DNA from: Streptomyces canus
Lineage (GTDB): Bacteria > Actinomycetota > Actinomycetes > Streptomycetales > Streptomycetaceae
Assembly: GCF_041435015.1 (NCBI RefSeq)
Contig: NZ_CP107989.1
Span: 7,316,001 to 7,380,000 of the forward strand
Direction of reading: 5' to 3'
Length of the DNA stretch: 64,000 nt
Part shown: piece after piece, positions 41,687 to 50,859 of the stretch
Numbering within the stretch: the stretch's first letter is position 1
Layout: every line of letters begins with the position of its first letter
The notes under the pieces: generated by a model
What the model was told of the DNA's origin: nothing
Seen by the model: only the letters and a program-made list of their open reading frames with translations
The model's database searches: none
Position numbers and translations under genes: made by a program

Positions 41687-43120
41687 ATGACGGAACGACC
41701 CGCGCAGCGCACTCCCAACCGACAGCTCGCCGCGCTCATCGCAGAAGCGGGGTTCTCCAACGCGGGTCTCGCCCGACGCGTGGACCAGCTCGGTCTCGAA
41801 CACGGGCTGGACCTCAGATACGACAAGACGTCCGTGACCCGGTGGCTGCGCGGGCAACAGCCCCGGGGCACCACGCCCGCCCTCATCGCCGAGGTCTTCA
41901 CCCGGCGCCTCGGCCGCCGGCTCTCCGCGCAGGACCTGGGCCTCGACGCCTGCGCGCCCGTCTACGCCGGCCTGGAGTTCGCCGCGGGTCCCGAGGAGGC
42001 CGTCGACATCGTCAGCGGGCTGTGGCGCAAGGACTCCGGCAGCCACGCCGAACTGCGCAAGATCGCCTTCACCCCCGCCGGACTGGTCGTGCCGAGCCGT
42101 GACTGGCTGATCGGCCGCCCCGACGACAGGGTCGCCCGCGGCGAGCCGGTCCGGATCCCTCCCCAGGGACGCCCGGTGGTGCCGCGGCAGCGCGGCCAGG
42201 CCGAGCGCGCGCCCGGGCAGAAGGTCACCGGGGGCGACATCGCCGCGCTCGGTTCGGTCGGCGACCTCTTCCGCACCCTCGACGACCAGTACGGCGGCGG
42301 CCACGCCCGGCAGGCCCTGGTGCGCTATCTGGAGCACGAGTGCGAGCCGATGCTGCGCGGCACCTACGGCGAGACGACCGGCCGCAGGCTGTTCGCCGCG
42401 GCGGCGGACCTGACCCGGCTCGCGGGCTGGACGTCGTACGACATCGCGGCGCACGGCCTCGCACAGCGCTACTTCGTGCAGGCGCTGCGGCTCGCGCAGG
42501 CCGCCGGGGACCGGGCGTACGGGGCGTATGTGCTGGTCACGATGAGCCGTCAGGCCGTGTATCTGGGGCACGGGCGGGAGGCGATCCAGCTCGCGCGAGT
42601 GGCCCAGCAGGGCGTCGGTACGACGGCCCCGCCGGTCGTGCAGGCACTGCTGCACGCGGCCGAGGCGCGGGGGCACGGCGTACTGGGGGAGGTGCGGGCG
42701 TGCACGGCGTCACTGGTCCGCGCGGAACGGGCCCTGGAGGCGGCCCGACCCGGTGACGACGTCCCGCACTGGGCACGGTTCTTCGACGAGGCGCAGCTGG
42801 CGGACGAGTTCGGGCACTGTCACCGGGATCTGCAGCAGTTCCGGGCGGCGGCGCAGCACGCCGAGCGCTCGCTTCAGTTGCGGGCGCCCGCGTATGCGCG
42901 GAGCCGGTTGTTCTGCCGGGTGGTCCTTGCCTCCGCGCGCCTGGGTCTGGGGGAACTGGACCAGGCCTGTGCGCTGGCGGCGGAGGCGGCGGGGCAGGCC
43001 GCGGAGATGAGGTCGGTGCGGGCGGTGGAGTATGTGCGGGACTTCGAGCGGCGGTTGGAGCCGTACAAGGATGCGGCGCCGGTGCGGAGTTATCGGGACA
43101 AGGTTGCTGCGCTGGGGTAG
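41687..43120 (+). CDS. HTH and TPR regulatory protein (NsdA-like)
   Basis: 477 aa. The N-terminus has a helical DNA-binding-like region (RQLAALIAEAGFSNAGLARR, then RYDKTSVTRWLRGQQPRGTT). The rest is a TPR-type helical solenoid (AYVLVTMSRQAVYLGHGREA, LQQFRAAAQHAERSLQLRAP, ARLGLGELDQACALAAEAAG). This architecture is that of Streptomyces regulators such as NsdA, which influence sporulation and antibiotic production. It is not necessarily the NsdA orthologue. Divergent from lipB. Confidence 0.8.
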   Translation: MTERPAQRTPNRQLAALIAEAGFSNAGLARRVDQLGLEHGLDLRYDKTSVTRWLRGQQPRGTTPALIAEVFTRRLGRRLSAQDLGLDACAPVYAGLEFAAGPEEAVDIVSGLWRKDSGSHAELRKIAFTPAGLVVPSRDWLIGRPDDRVARGEPVRIPPQGRPVVPRQRGQAERAPGQKVTGGDIAALGSVGDLFRTLDDQYGGGHARQALVRYLEHECEPMLRGTYGETTGRRLFAAAADLTRLAGWTSYDIAAHGLAQRYFVQALRLAQAAGDRAYGAYVLVTMSRQAVYLGHGREAIQLARVAQQGVGTTAPPVVQALLHAAEARGHGVLGEVRACTASLVRAERALEAARPGDDVPHWARFFDEAQLADEFGHCHRDLQQFRAAAQHAERSLQLRAPAYARSRLFCRVVLASARLGLGELDQACALAAEAAGQAAEMRSVRAVEYVRDFERRLEPYKDAAPVRSYRDKVAALG

Positions 43121-43226
43121 GGGCCGCTTCGCCGTGACTCCGACGGCCCGGTGACGGGTGCGGCGCCGTCGTGGCTTGTCGCGCAGTTCCCCGCGCCCCT
43201 CGGGGGGCGCGGGTGTCACGTCGGTC

Positions 43227-44666
43227 TCAAGCGGCCCGCGTCGTTGGCAACGGATCAGCCCTATGCATTGAGCCTGCCACTCCCAGGTCCTTCAGGATTG
43301 CTGTGGTTGCCCGGTGGGCCGAGTGCAGGGCGCCCTGGATCGTGCTGGTGTCCCGGTGGTCGCCGCACACGTACAGGCCGGCCAGCAGGCGTACCGGGCG
43401 GCGCAGATCGTGCGGGGCGGGCATGGCCGGGACCGCCTCCCGGGTGTGGTGGACCGCGAGGGTCTCCCAGCGGTGCGTCGGCGTGCCGTACAGGCGGCCC
43501 AGGTGGGTGCGTACGGCCGTCTCCAGGTCCGGAGGCGGGGTGCCCAGGACCGTCGAGGAGATCAGGGCCCGGCCCGAAGGGGCCCGACTCGGGTCGACCT
43601 CGCTGATCACCGCCGTGTGGGCCACGGGGCCGCCCCGGTCGGCGTCGAGCAGCAGCGCGGAACCCGTGCGGGGCGGTTCGTCCGTCGTGTGGTGGAGGAC
43701 CGTCACCGGGTGGAAGTCCGGCACCCGCAACCCCGGCAGCAGCTCGGCGGCGGCCCGTGCGTCCGTCGCCAGCAGCACCGCCCGGCACCGGATCTCGCCG
43801 TGCTCGGCCGTGGTCACCGACGTCGTCGAGACGGACGTGACCCGCACCCCCGTGTGCACGGTTGCCGTCGGCAGCGTCTGGGCGAGCAGCTCCGGAAGCG
43901 CCTCCGCGCCGCCCTCGGGCACGCACAGCCGCCCACCCGCGAAGGCCCGCAGCGCGAGATCGGCGCATCGGCTGGACGTCGTCAGCGCGGGGTCGCACAG
44001 CAGTGCGGCGAGCAGGGGACGCAGGAAGCCGTCGATCGTACGCGCGGGCAGCCCCCGGGCCGCGAGCGACTGCACGGCGGGCAACTCGGGACGGGCGAGG
44101 AGGCGTTCGACGGGCACGGTGGCGAACCGGGTGAGCGCGGCACCGAGCCGGGCCTGGTCGACGGCACCGCCGAGCGGCGCGCCCGCGCGGGCGGCCCTGG
44201 ACGCGGTCCCCTGACCGGCACCGGGCAGCACCCGGAACGTGGCCCTCCGTGATGCGGCCCTCCGGGGTGCGGCCACCAACCTCGGCCCCGGCATCCCCCG
44301 AGGGGCGCTCGCCAGGGCGCGCACCGCATGCAGTGCGCCCCTTGCGCTCCGGGCGCCCGCCGGAGCGTCCACGCGGTGATGGCGTCCGTCGCCATGCAGC
44401 AGGACGCCCGGGGCGAAGGGCCGCAGCACGAGCCCGTCGAGCCCGGGCGCGAGCCGTAGTTCGGGATACGCCGTGGACAGCAGCTGTCCGATCCGGTCGA
44501 GCCGGAAGCCGTCGACCTTCTCGGTCGACATCCGGCCGCCCACACACGGGGCGGCCTCCAACACCGCGACGGTCACTCCTTGGCTGGTCAGCCGATGCGC
44601 CGCGGAGAGACCGGCGACCCCGGCTCCCACGATCACGACGTCCGCCTGGTACGCGGGCTCAAGCAC
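43227..44666 (-). CDS. FAD-dependent amine oxidase-like oxidoreductase
   Basis: 479 aa, GTG start after GAGGAGGGG. The N-terminal FAD-binding motif is DVVIVGAGVAGLSAAHRL followed by VLEAAPCVGGRM (the GG doublet). The C-terminal flavin-contact motif YVCGDHRDTSTIQGALHSAH closes the Rossmann fold, as in protoporphyrinogen- and phytoene-type oxidases. The central region is substrate-binding and Ala/Arg-rich. The substrate is unknown. It converges on the TPR regulator. Confidence 0.85.
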   Translation of the reverse strand: MLEPAYQADVVIVGAGVAGLSAAHRLTSQGVTVAVLEAAPCVGGRMSTEKVDGFRLDRIGQLLSTAYPELRLAPGLDGLVLRPFAPGVLLHGDGRHHRVDAPAGARSARGALHAVRALASAPRGMPGPRLVAAPRRAASRRATFRVLPGAGQGTASRAARAGAPLGGAVDQARLGAALTRFATVPVERLLARPELPAVQSLAARGLPARTIDGFLRPLLAALLCDPALTTSSRCADLALRAFAGGRLCVPEGGAEALPELLAQTLPTATVHTGVRVTSVSTTSVTTAEHGEIRCRAVLLATDARAAAELLPGLRVPDFHPVTVLHHTTDEPPRTGSALLLDADRGGPVAHTAVISEVDPSRAPSGRALISSTVLGTPPPDLETAVRTHLGRLYGTPTHRWETLAVHHTREAVPAMPAPHDLRRPVRLLAGLYVCGDHRDTSTIQGALHSAHRATTAILKDLGVAGSMHRADPLPTTRAA

Positions 44667-44837
44667 GTGCCCCTCCTCGAGGTTGCGCGGCCGGTGGAGA
44701 CGTCATGCCCCCAACAGGCTCCGGGGATACCCGAGTTCGGGTCGAGGGTAGGGCGGTGACCGGTCAGGAACAGTCGCGCATCGGCAGAGCACGGTCGCAC
44801 AGCGGTCGCATGGTGTCACAGACGGCCACGGGAACCC

Positions 44838-45731
44838 TCACGCCGCCCGGATCGCCCCCTCGATGTCCGGGAACGCGAACGTGAACCCCGACTCCAGCAG
44901 CCGCGTCGGCCGCACCCGTGCGCTGCCCAGCACGTCCCCGGCCATCTCGCCGAGCACGGCCCGCAATACCGGCGCGGGGACGGTGAAGAGGGTCGGCCGG
45001 TGCAGCACGCGGCCCATGGCCTCGGTGATCTCACGGTTCGTCAGGGGCTGCGGGGCGGTGAGGTTGAAGGGTCCGGACAGCCCGTCGGTCTCCAGGAGAT
45101 GGCGGATCGCGGCCACCTCGTCGTGCAGCGCGATGAACGACCAGTACTGCCGCCCGTCGCCCATCCGCCCACCAAGTCCCGCCTGGAACAGCGGGAACAG
45201 CTTGCCCCAGGCTCCGCCGCCGCGGCCCACCACGAGCCCGGTGCGGGTGAACGCGGTCCGTACGCCGGCCTGTTGAGCGGGCGCGGTCGCCCCCTCCCAC
45301 TCCACGCACAGCTCGGGCAGGAAGCCCTGGCCGGCAGGGGAGTCCTCGTCGACGATCCGGTCGCCGGTCTCGCCGTAGTACCCCATCGCGCTACCGTTCA
45401 CGAAGACCCGGGGCGGCTTGTCCAGGGAGGCGACCGCCTCGGCGAGGGCCCTCGTGCCGTTCACCCGGCTGTCGTGGATCTGCTTCTTGTACGCGTCCGT
45501 CCAGCGGCGCGAACCGACCCCCGCCCCGGCGAGGTTGACCACGGCGTCGCACCCCGCGAGCCCGGCCGTGTCGACCCGCCCGGCCTCGGGGTCCCACCGG
45601 ACCTCGGTCCCGTCCTTGGGCTCCCGGCGCACCAGCCGCACCACCTCGTGCCCGTCCGCGGTCAGGGACCGCGTCAGGGCCGAGCCGATCAGTCCGGACG
45701 CTCCGGCCACCGCGATTCTTGAAAGTTGCAT
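44838..45731 (-). CDS. TIGR01777 family SDR epimerase
   Basis: 297 aa. NAD(P) motif AVAGASGLIGSALTRSL, then VRRE, the diagnostic WDPEAG and DAVVNLAGAGVGSRRWTDAY segments, active-site-like VNGSAMGYYGETG and the late PVLRAVLGEMAGDVLGSARV with PTRLLESGF. This is the YfcH / cell-division-inhibitor SulA-named SDR family. The reaction is unknown, and the division link is a historic annotation. ATG preceded by GGATGAGG. It is divergent from a GNAT gene. Confidence 0.88.
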   Translation of the reverse strand: MQLSRIAVAGASGLIGSALTRSLTADGHEVVRLVRREPKDGTEVRWDPEAGRVDTAGLAGCDAVVNLAGAGVGSRRWTDAYKKQIHDSRVNGTRALAEAVASLDKPPRVFVNGSAMGYYGETGDRIVDEDSPAGQGFLPELCVEWEGATAPAQQAGVRTAFTRTGLVVGRGGGAWGKLFPLFQAGLGGRMGDGRQYWSFIALHDEVAAIRHLLETDGLSGPFNLTAPQPLTNREITEAMGRVLHRPTLFTVPAPVLRAVLGEMAGDVLGSARVRPTRLLESGFTFAFPDIEGAIRAA

Positions 45732-45802
45732 GACCTCATCCTGCCTGGTGGGTGAGTAAGAGCGATGTCTGGTTCCGGTACCTCCACCGTAGGCTGGCGG
45801 TC

Positions 45803-46291
45803 ATGTCCCAGCTGTCCATACGCCTCGCTCTCCCCGACGACGAGGAGGAGCTGGCCCGCCTCGAGCGTGCCGAATGGTCGCCCCTGCACGACGTCCTGCC
45901 CGAGCAGCAGCCGCCCTACCGGCCGTTCTTCGACGAGCGGCACTTCCCCGACGACTGTCTGGTCGCCGAGGCCGACCGCCGCATCCTCGGCTACATCCGT
46001 CTCGGTTTCCCGACCGGGCTCGAGGCGAGCGCCCATGTGCGCCAGATCCAGGGTTTCGTCGTCAGCGCCCGGGCCCGGGGCCGCGGTGTCGGCCGGGCCC
46101 TGATCCGCGCGATCACCGAGGAGGCCCGGCGCCGGGGCGCCCGCCGCCTCACCCTGCGCGTCCTCGGGCACAACACGCCCGCCCGGGGGCTCTACGAGTC
46201 CGAGGGCTTCGCGGTCGAGGGCGTGCTGCCGGAGGAGTTCCTGCTGGCGGGGGAGTACGTCGACGACGTGCTCATGGGGCGCCGTCTCTGA
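45803..46291 (+). CDS. GNAT family N-acetyltransferase
   Basis: 162 aa. The acetyl-CoA binding motif A is in VRQIQGFVVSARARGRGVGR, followed by ALIRAITEEARRRGA, and motif B is in LRVLGHNTPARGLYESEGF. This resembles ribosomal-protein and small-molecule acetyltransferases; the substrate is unknown. ATG 45803 lies 7 nt after a TAGGCT hexamer, a typical Streptomyces -10 box, with no Shine-Dalgarno, so the mRNA may be leaderless. An upstream GTG at 45752 is less likely. Confidence 0.85.
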   Translation: MSQLSIRLALPDDEEELARLERAEWSPLHDVLPEQQPPYRPFFDERHFPDDCLVAEADRRILGYIRLGFPTGLEASAHVRQIQGFVVSARARGRGVGRALIRAITEEARRRGARRLTLRVLGHNTPARGLYESEGFAVEGVLPEEFLLAGEYVDDVLMGRRL

Positions 46292-46472
46292 GGATCTGGT
46301 CGGCCGCGGCGGTCGTACGGCGTCTGCGCACCGGCAGGCAGAGCGCGACCCCCGCCACGAGCAGCGAGATCAGGAAGAACACGGGCACGGGAGCCTCCGG
46401 GGTGCCATGCGGGACCAGTGCGGGACCGGTGTCGTGCGAGACCGTGTCCCCGTCATCCGGGAGGCTGCCGCG
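46272..46472 (-). other. In-frame membrane-anchor-like extension after the protease stop
   Basis: The 66 codons directly following the TAA of the serine protease are in the same frame, free of stops and GC-biased at third positions. They encode LPDDGDTVSHDTGPALVPHG, then VPVFFLISLLVAGVALCLPV and RRRRTTAAADQILRDGAP, that is a Pro-rich stretch, a membrane helix and a basic tail. A separate 39-aa protein from GTG 46391 is an alternative reading. The 3' end overlaps the convergent GNAT gene by 20 nt. Confidence 0.45.
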
Positions 46473-47657
46473 TTACGACGTGACCAGATCGCCCGTGTCC
46501 ACCGGCGACGTGGCGTCCGCCGCCTTCTCGGCGTCGCCGGCGACCTCGTCGACCGTCAGGACGTAGCCCGTCTCGTCGTCGGAGGTGGAGCGGGCGAAGA
46601 CCACGCCGTAGACCTTGCCGGAGGCGGTCAGCAACGGGCCGCCGGAATTGCCGGGGCGGACGGTCGAGCGGATCGAGTAGATCTCGCGGGTGACGGTGGC
46701 GTCGCTGTAGATGTTCTGGCCGGTCGCCTTCACCCGGTTGGCCACCGTGGCCGCCTGGAGGTTCAGGTCACCGTCCTGGGGATAGCCGGCGACCACCGCG
46801 GAGTCGCCCCGCGAGGCGCTGTCGTCGAAGCGCAGCACCGGCGCCCGGAGATCCGGGACGTACAGCACGGCCACGTCCCGGTTCGGATCGAACAGCACCA
46901 CCCGTGCCTTGTACGGCTGCCCGACCCCGCCGACCCGCACGCTCGGCTCGTCGATGCCGGCCACCACATGGGCGTTGGTCATCACGTGCTGCGGGGCGTA
47001 CACGAAGCCGCTGCCCTCGCGGCCCTGGGTGCCGGAGGCGCCCTCGATCTTGACCGTGCTGAGCTTGGCCGCGTCGGTGGCGGCGGCCGTGACGCTGTCG
47101 CCGGTGGGCTTGGCGACCTCGGCCGTCGACTCGTTCTCGAACGGGTTGAAGACCTGCGGGAAGCCCGCCTCGGTCAGCGCGGAGGTGGCCCGGGAGAACC
47201 AGGACGGCGTGGTCTCCGGCATGGAGTCCTGGACGGCGCCGAGCAGGGCGGAGTCCCGGATGGCGGTGGTGACCAGCGGGGACGAGGACGCGCCGAGCAC
47301 GCTTGCGGCGACCCAGGCCACGATGAGCACGGCCACGGAGTTGGCGGCGGCACCGCCGACGCCGTCCGCGACTCTCAGCGGGCCCTGGTCCAGCTCCCGG
47401 CGCAGCCTGAGCGCCAGCCGTCCCGCCAGCTCGTGCCCCACCGCGGCCGGGACCAGCACGGTCAGCACGGCGGTCACCGTCGCGGCCGTGCTCCCCGGTG
47501 CCACCAGGTCCATCATCCACGGCAGCACCCACACGCCCACGACCGCGCCGCCGACGAACCCGGCGAGCGAGACGCAGCCGGCCACCAGACCGCGTCGGTA
47601 GCCGGAGGCCGCATAGGCGGCGATCACCAGCAACAGCAGGATGTCGAGCACGTCCAC
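46473..47657 (-). CDS. MarP-like membrane serine protease (CvpA plus trypsin domain)
   Basis: About 394 aa from GTG 47657. The N-terminal 170 residues are a four-helix CvpA-type membrane domain (VLDILLLLVIAAYAASGYRR, VSLAGFVGGAVVGVWVLPWM and others). The extracellular chymotrypsin-like domain has His in VMTNAHVVAGI, Asp in PNRDVAVLYV and Ser in RPGNSGGPLL. This is the architecture of mycobacterial MarP, which responds to acid and envelope stress. A possible C-terminal anchor is encoded in frame after the TAA stop. It is divergent from an amidase gene, another cell-wall function. Confidence 0.92.
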   Translation of the reverse strand: MDVLDILLLLVIAAYAASGYRRGLVAGCVSLAGFVGGAVVGVWVLPWMMDLVAPGSTAATVTAVLTVLVPAAVGHELAGRLALRLRRELDQGPLRVADGVGGAAANSVAVLIVAWVAASVLGASSSPLVTTAIRDSALLGAVQDSMPETTPSWFSRATSALTEAGFPQVFNPFENESTAEVAKPTGDSVTAAATDAAKLSTVKIEGASGTQGREGSGFVYAPQHVMTNAHVVAGIDEPSVRVGGVGQPYKARVVLFDPNRDVAVLYVPDLRAPVLRFDDSASRGDSAVVAGYPQDGDLNLQAATVANRVKATGQNIYSDATVTREIYSIRSTVRPGNSGGPLLTASGKVYGVVFARSTSDDETGYVLTVDEVAGDAEKAADATSPVDTGDLVTS

Positions 47658-47848
47658 GGAGCCGCCCTTCTCTCTCGGAACCTTCAGTACGCAGGCGAGG
47701 CGTCCAGTGATCAGCCGCACGCACGCGTGGCCGGTTCCCGGCGGTACGTGTGCGTGCACCTGGAAAAACGTCGCGGACCAGGACGATGGTTCCACCGGGT
47801 GGCACAGCACACATCGCGGGCGGAGCGGATCGGGCCGAGAGTGGAACC

Positions 47849-49279
47849 ATGCGTGTCCGAAGAGCGCGGGGGATGCGAGGACGGCGAACGGCCCGAATAC
47901 GTGACGCGAGCGGGACAGGACTCGCGGCCCGCATACGTGACGCGAGCCGAAGAGGCCTCGCGCTCCAAAACCACCTCCCCCGTAAACACCGTCCGGCGCC
48001 CGCTGCCATCGGCTCCACGGTTCCTGACAGCCCCGAGGCGCCGACCGGACTCACCGCTCCGGTCGCCCCGACGGCGTCTGCCGGGCCTGCGGCCGCTGCT
48101 GGGGACGGGGTGTCCACCGGGCCTGCGGTCCCCGCACGTCCGGCGGCAGCTGACGAGCCCGTGGTTTCTGCCGGGACAGCCGACCCCGACGGGGCTGAAG
48201 CCACCCCTGGGGCCGCCGCTTCGGTTCGGCCGACGGCCCCCGTCCGCCGTCCCGCGACCCCCGTCCGGTCGGCGGCACCCGCCGGGTCCGCGCCCCCCGT
48301 CCGGCCTGCAGTCCCCGCCGACCTAGCGGCCTCCGCGGGGTCCGCGCCCCCCGTCCGGCCTGCAGCTCCCGCCGACCCAGCAGCCCCCGCACCGTCGGCG
48401 GCCCCCGCCAGGTCCGCACATCCCGCGCCGTCGGCGGCCCCCGACAGGCCCGTGGCCGTCGGCCCACCCGCCGCTTCTGTTCGGGCGGCGCGGCGGCTCC
48501 CGTTCGCTGTGCGCGTGGTGCTCGGGTGTGTTCCCGGGCTCGGTGCCGTCCTCGCGCTTGTGCTGTGTGTCAACGGCGTCGAGCGCGCGGTCGACGCCGG
48601 GCCCGCCAGGGCTGCCGAAGTGGCCCGGCACGGGCTCGCGGCGCACCGCGCGGTCAGGCCGCACATCGTGCCGCGGTCGGTGTGGGCAGCCGGCACCGAT
48701 GAGGCGAACTCCGCCGCCCGCACCCCACCGCCCCCGCGCTACGACGACAAGGTGCTCGCGGTCTTCGTGCACCACACCGACTCGCCCAACGACTACGACT
48801 GCGCCGACACGCCCCGCATCATCCGCTACCTCGCCGCCGGCCAGACCGGCGCCCGCAACTGGGACGACATCGGCTACAACTTCCTCGTCGACCGCTGCGG
48901 CACCATCTACGAGGGCCGTGCGGGCGGCGTCGACCGGGCCGTCACCGGTGCCCACACCCAGGGCTTCAACCACCGCACGGCGGGCATCGCCGCCATCGGC
49001 ACGTTCACCGCGGGCGTTCACGTCCCGCGGGCGATGACCGACGCGATCGCCGCACTGGCCGCCTGGAAACTCGGCCTCACCGGGATCGACCCGCGCACCA
49101 CCGTACGTCTCACCTCCAGCAACAGCCTCAGCCGCTACGCCGCCGGCACCACCGCGAAGCTGCCCGCCCTCGCCGGCCACGGCGACGGCTACATGACGAC
49201 CTGTCCCGGCGCCGCCCTCAGGGCGCGGCTGCCGGAGATCAGGGAGACGGCCGCCCGCCTCCAGGGCCGACGGACCTGA
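47849..49279 (+). CDS. Peptidoglycan-recognition N-acetylmuramoyl-L-alanine amidase
   Basis: About 476 aa from ATG 47849 (GAGAGTGGA upstream). The first 60 residues are very basic with a repeated ARIRDAS. About 150 residues of Pro/Ala/Thr-rich low-complexity sequence follow. A membrane helix (RVVLGCVPGLGAVLALVLCV) puts the C-terminal PGRP/Amidase_2 domain outside. Zinc ligands are His in VFVHHTDSP, His in VTGAHTQGFNH and Cys in MTTCPGAAL; WDDIGYNFLVDRCG is typical. It should cleave or bind peptidoglycan. The start is uncertain because of the repetitive 5' end. Confidence 0.88.
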   Translation: MRVRRARGMRGRRTARIRDASGTGLAARIRDASRRGLALQNHLPRKHRPAPAAIGSTVPDSPEAPTGLTAPVAPTASAGPAAAAGDGVSTGPAVPARPAAADEPVVSAGTADPDGAEATPGAAASVRPTAPVRRPATPVRSAAPAGSAPPVRPAVPADLAASAGSAPPVRPAAPADPAAPAPSAAPARSAHPAPSAAPDRPVAVGPPAASVRAARRLPFAVRVVLGCVPGLGAVLALVLCVNGVERAVDAGPARAAEVARHGLAAHRAVRPHIVPRSVWAAGTDEANSAARTPPPPRYDDKVLAVFVHHTDSPNDYDCADTPRIIRYLAAGQTGARNWDDIGYNFLVDRCGTIYEGRAGGVDRAVTGAHTQGFNHRTAGIAAIGTFTAGVHVPRAMTDAIAALAAWKLGLTGIDPRTTVRLTSSNSLSRYAAGTTAKLPALAGHGDGYMTTCPGAALRARLPEIRETAARLQGRRT

Positions 49280-49308
49280 CCCGCGAGCCGCCGCCGAGTG
49301 CCGCCGGG

Positions 49309-50436
49309 TCACCTGCGCCCGAGATACACCCCCAAGGCCCGCTGCAACACCCTGCCCTGGAGCCCCACCGGCCGTTCCCACTCCCCGAGGTACTCCACGA
49401 CCCGGCCGCCCGCCCCCGTCTTGAAGCGGAGCCGGCCCAGCAGACGATCCTCGCCGAGGGAGGGATTCACGGAACGCAGGTCGTACGTCTCGGCACCGGC
49501 CGCCCGCGCGTCGCACAGCATCCGCCACAACAGCGCGCTGCTGGGCCGTAGTTCCCGCCCCCGGCGACCGGACGCGGCGTAGGAGTGCCAGACGCGGGAA
49601 CCGACGTTGATCATCAGCGCGGCGGAGAGCACCTCGCCGTCGTACTCGGCGAGATAGAGCCGCAGCCGGTCGGAGTCCTCGGCGTTCATGGCCTCCCACA
49701 TGCGCCGGAAGTAGACCGGCGGGCGGGCCCGGAAGCCGTCTCGGGCGGCGGTCGCGGCATAGAGGCGATAGAAGTCGGGCAGATCGGCGGCCGTCCCCCA
49801 GGAGACCCGGACACCCGCCGACTCGGCCGTGCGCAGGGACTGCTCGAAGTGCGGTGCGAGGGCTCCGCGCAGCTCGTCCACCGAGCGGCCCGCGAGCGGG
49901 ATGTGACAGCCGTAGCGCGGCTGTCCGAGCCCGAAGCCGCTGTCCTCGTCCTGCGCGCACCGACGCCACCCCAGCCCGCGCAGCCGTTCCCCGGCGTCCA
50001 GCGCGAACCCGTCGACGCCGGCCGCGGGCACCTCGCGCACATGGCGTACGTCGGGGTCGGCGATGCCCGCCGTCACCGTCCCGGGGTCCCAGTGCCGCAC
50101 GACGACGGGTGGCCCGATCCGCACCGAGAACGCCCCGCGCTTCTCCAGGTGGGCGACCAGCGGATCCAGCAGGCGCTCCGGGCGCGGGTCGCGCCAGTCG
50201 ATCGCGGGCCCGTCGGGGAGATAGGCGAGACAGCGCCGGGTGCCGGGCAGCGGCCGGTACAGGACGAGGGCCGTCGCGACCCTCGCGTCGCCCTCGAACC
50301 AGCCGACGCTCTCCGCCAGCCAGTCGGGCTTCACGTCGGCCCACTCGGGGATCTGGAGATGGCTCGCGTCGGGGTGCAGCCGCAGATGGGCGAGATGTTC
50401 CTCGCGCGTGATCTCGCGCACATACGGGCTGGTCAT
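49309..50436 (-). CDS. Fem/GNAT-type peptidoglycan bridge transferase-like protein
   Basis: 375 aa from ATG 50436. It has the two GNAT-like lobes of FemABX proteins: HLQIPEWADVKPDWLAESVG, AYLPDGPAIDWRD, then SWGTAADLPDFYRLYAATAA, VLSAALMINVGSRVWHSYAA and LLWRMLCDARAAGAETYDLR. It ends in the RFKTGAGGRVVEYLGEWERP segment. Members use aminoacyl-tRNA to add bridge residues to lipid II, and Streptomyces have one main FemX (Gly). This one may be a paralogue with another acceptor. It converges on the amidase gene. Confidence 0.85.
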   Translation of the reverse strand: MTSPYVREITREEHLAHLRLHPDASHLQIPEWADVKPDWLAESVGWFEGDARVATALVLYRPLPGTRRCLAYLPDGPAIDWRDPRPERLLDPLVAHLEKRGAFSVRIGPPVVVRHWDPGTVTAGIADPDVRHVREVPAAGVDGFALDAGERLRGLGWRRCAQDEDSGFGLGQPRYGCHIPLAGRSVDELRGALAPHFEQSLRTAESAGVRVSWGTAADLPDFYRLYAATAARDGFRARPPVYFRRMWEAMNAEDSDRLRLYLAEYDGEVLSAALMINVGSRVWHSYAASGRRGRELRPSSALLWRMLCDARAAGAETYDLRSVNPSLGEDRLLGRLRFKTGAGGRVVEYLGEWERPVGLQGRVLQRALGVYLGRR

Positions 50437-50595
50437 GGGCGGGGTGCTCCTGTTCGGGGCGGCCACGGTAAGCCGGGAGTCACGGCAGGGGTCAAGAGGC
50501 CGAGCCCTCACAGGTTTCTCGCAGGCGACTCAAGGACCACTCCGAAACAGCCGCCCTATCGTCAGGCACACGCACTGACTGGAGGTGGGGAAGAA

Positions 50596-50832
50596 ATGAA
50601 CAGCAGTCACACGAACACCACGGAGACGGCCGGCGGATGGACCCGGACCGCGCGCGGCCCCTGGGCGGTCGTCTGCGCCGTCGCGGCCGTGATCCTCGGC
50701 CCGGCAGCCGTCACCGCGTCCGCGCTCGACCAGGCCAACGCGGCCCCGATGCACCACGCGGTGAAGGCCGACCGGACCCAGGCGTACATCCCGACGGACA
50801 CGACCCGGCGCAGGGCCACGACGGCGGCCTGA
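50596..50832 (+). CDS. Small exported or membrane protein
   Basis: 78 aa. ATG 50596 has a very strong ribosome site (GGAGGTGGGGAAGAA). Polar N-terminus, one hydrophobic segment (PWAVVCAVAAVILGPAAVTA) and an Ala-rich possible cleavage region (SALDQANAAP), then a short polar tail. Divergent from the Fem-like gene. No function recognised. Confidence 0.6.
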   Translation: MNSSHTNTTETAGGWTRTARGPWAVVCAVAAVILGPAAVTASALDQANAAPMHHAVKADRTQAYIPTDTTRRRATTAA

Positions 50833-50859
50833 ACACAGGGCGAGCGGCCTGACCGGGAC

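Noticed and set aside
48200..48420. CRISPR-like tandem repeats
   Set aside because: The repeats are within a Pro/Ala-rich coding region, have no unique spacers of constant length and no cas genes nearby.
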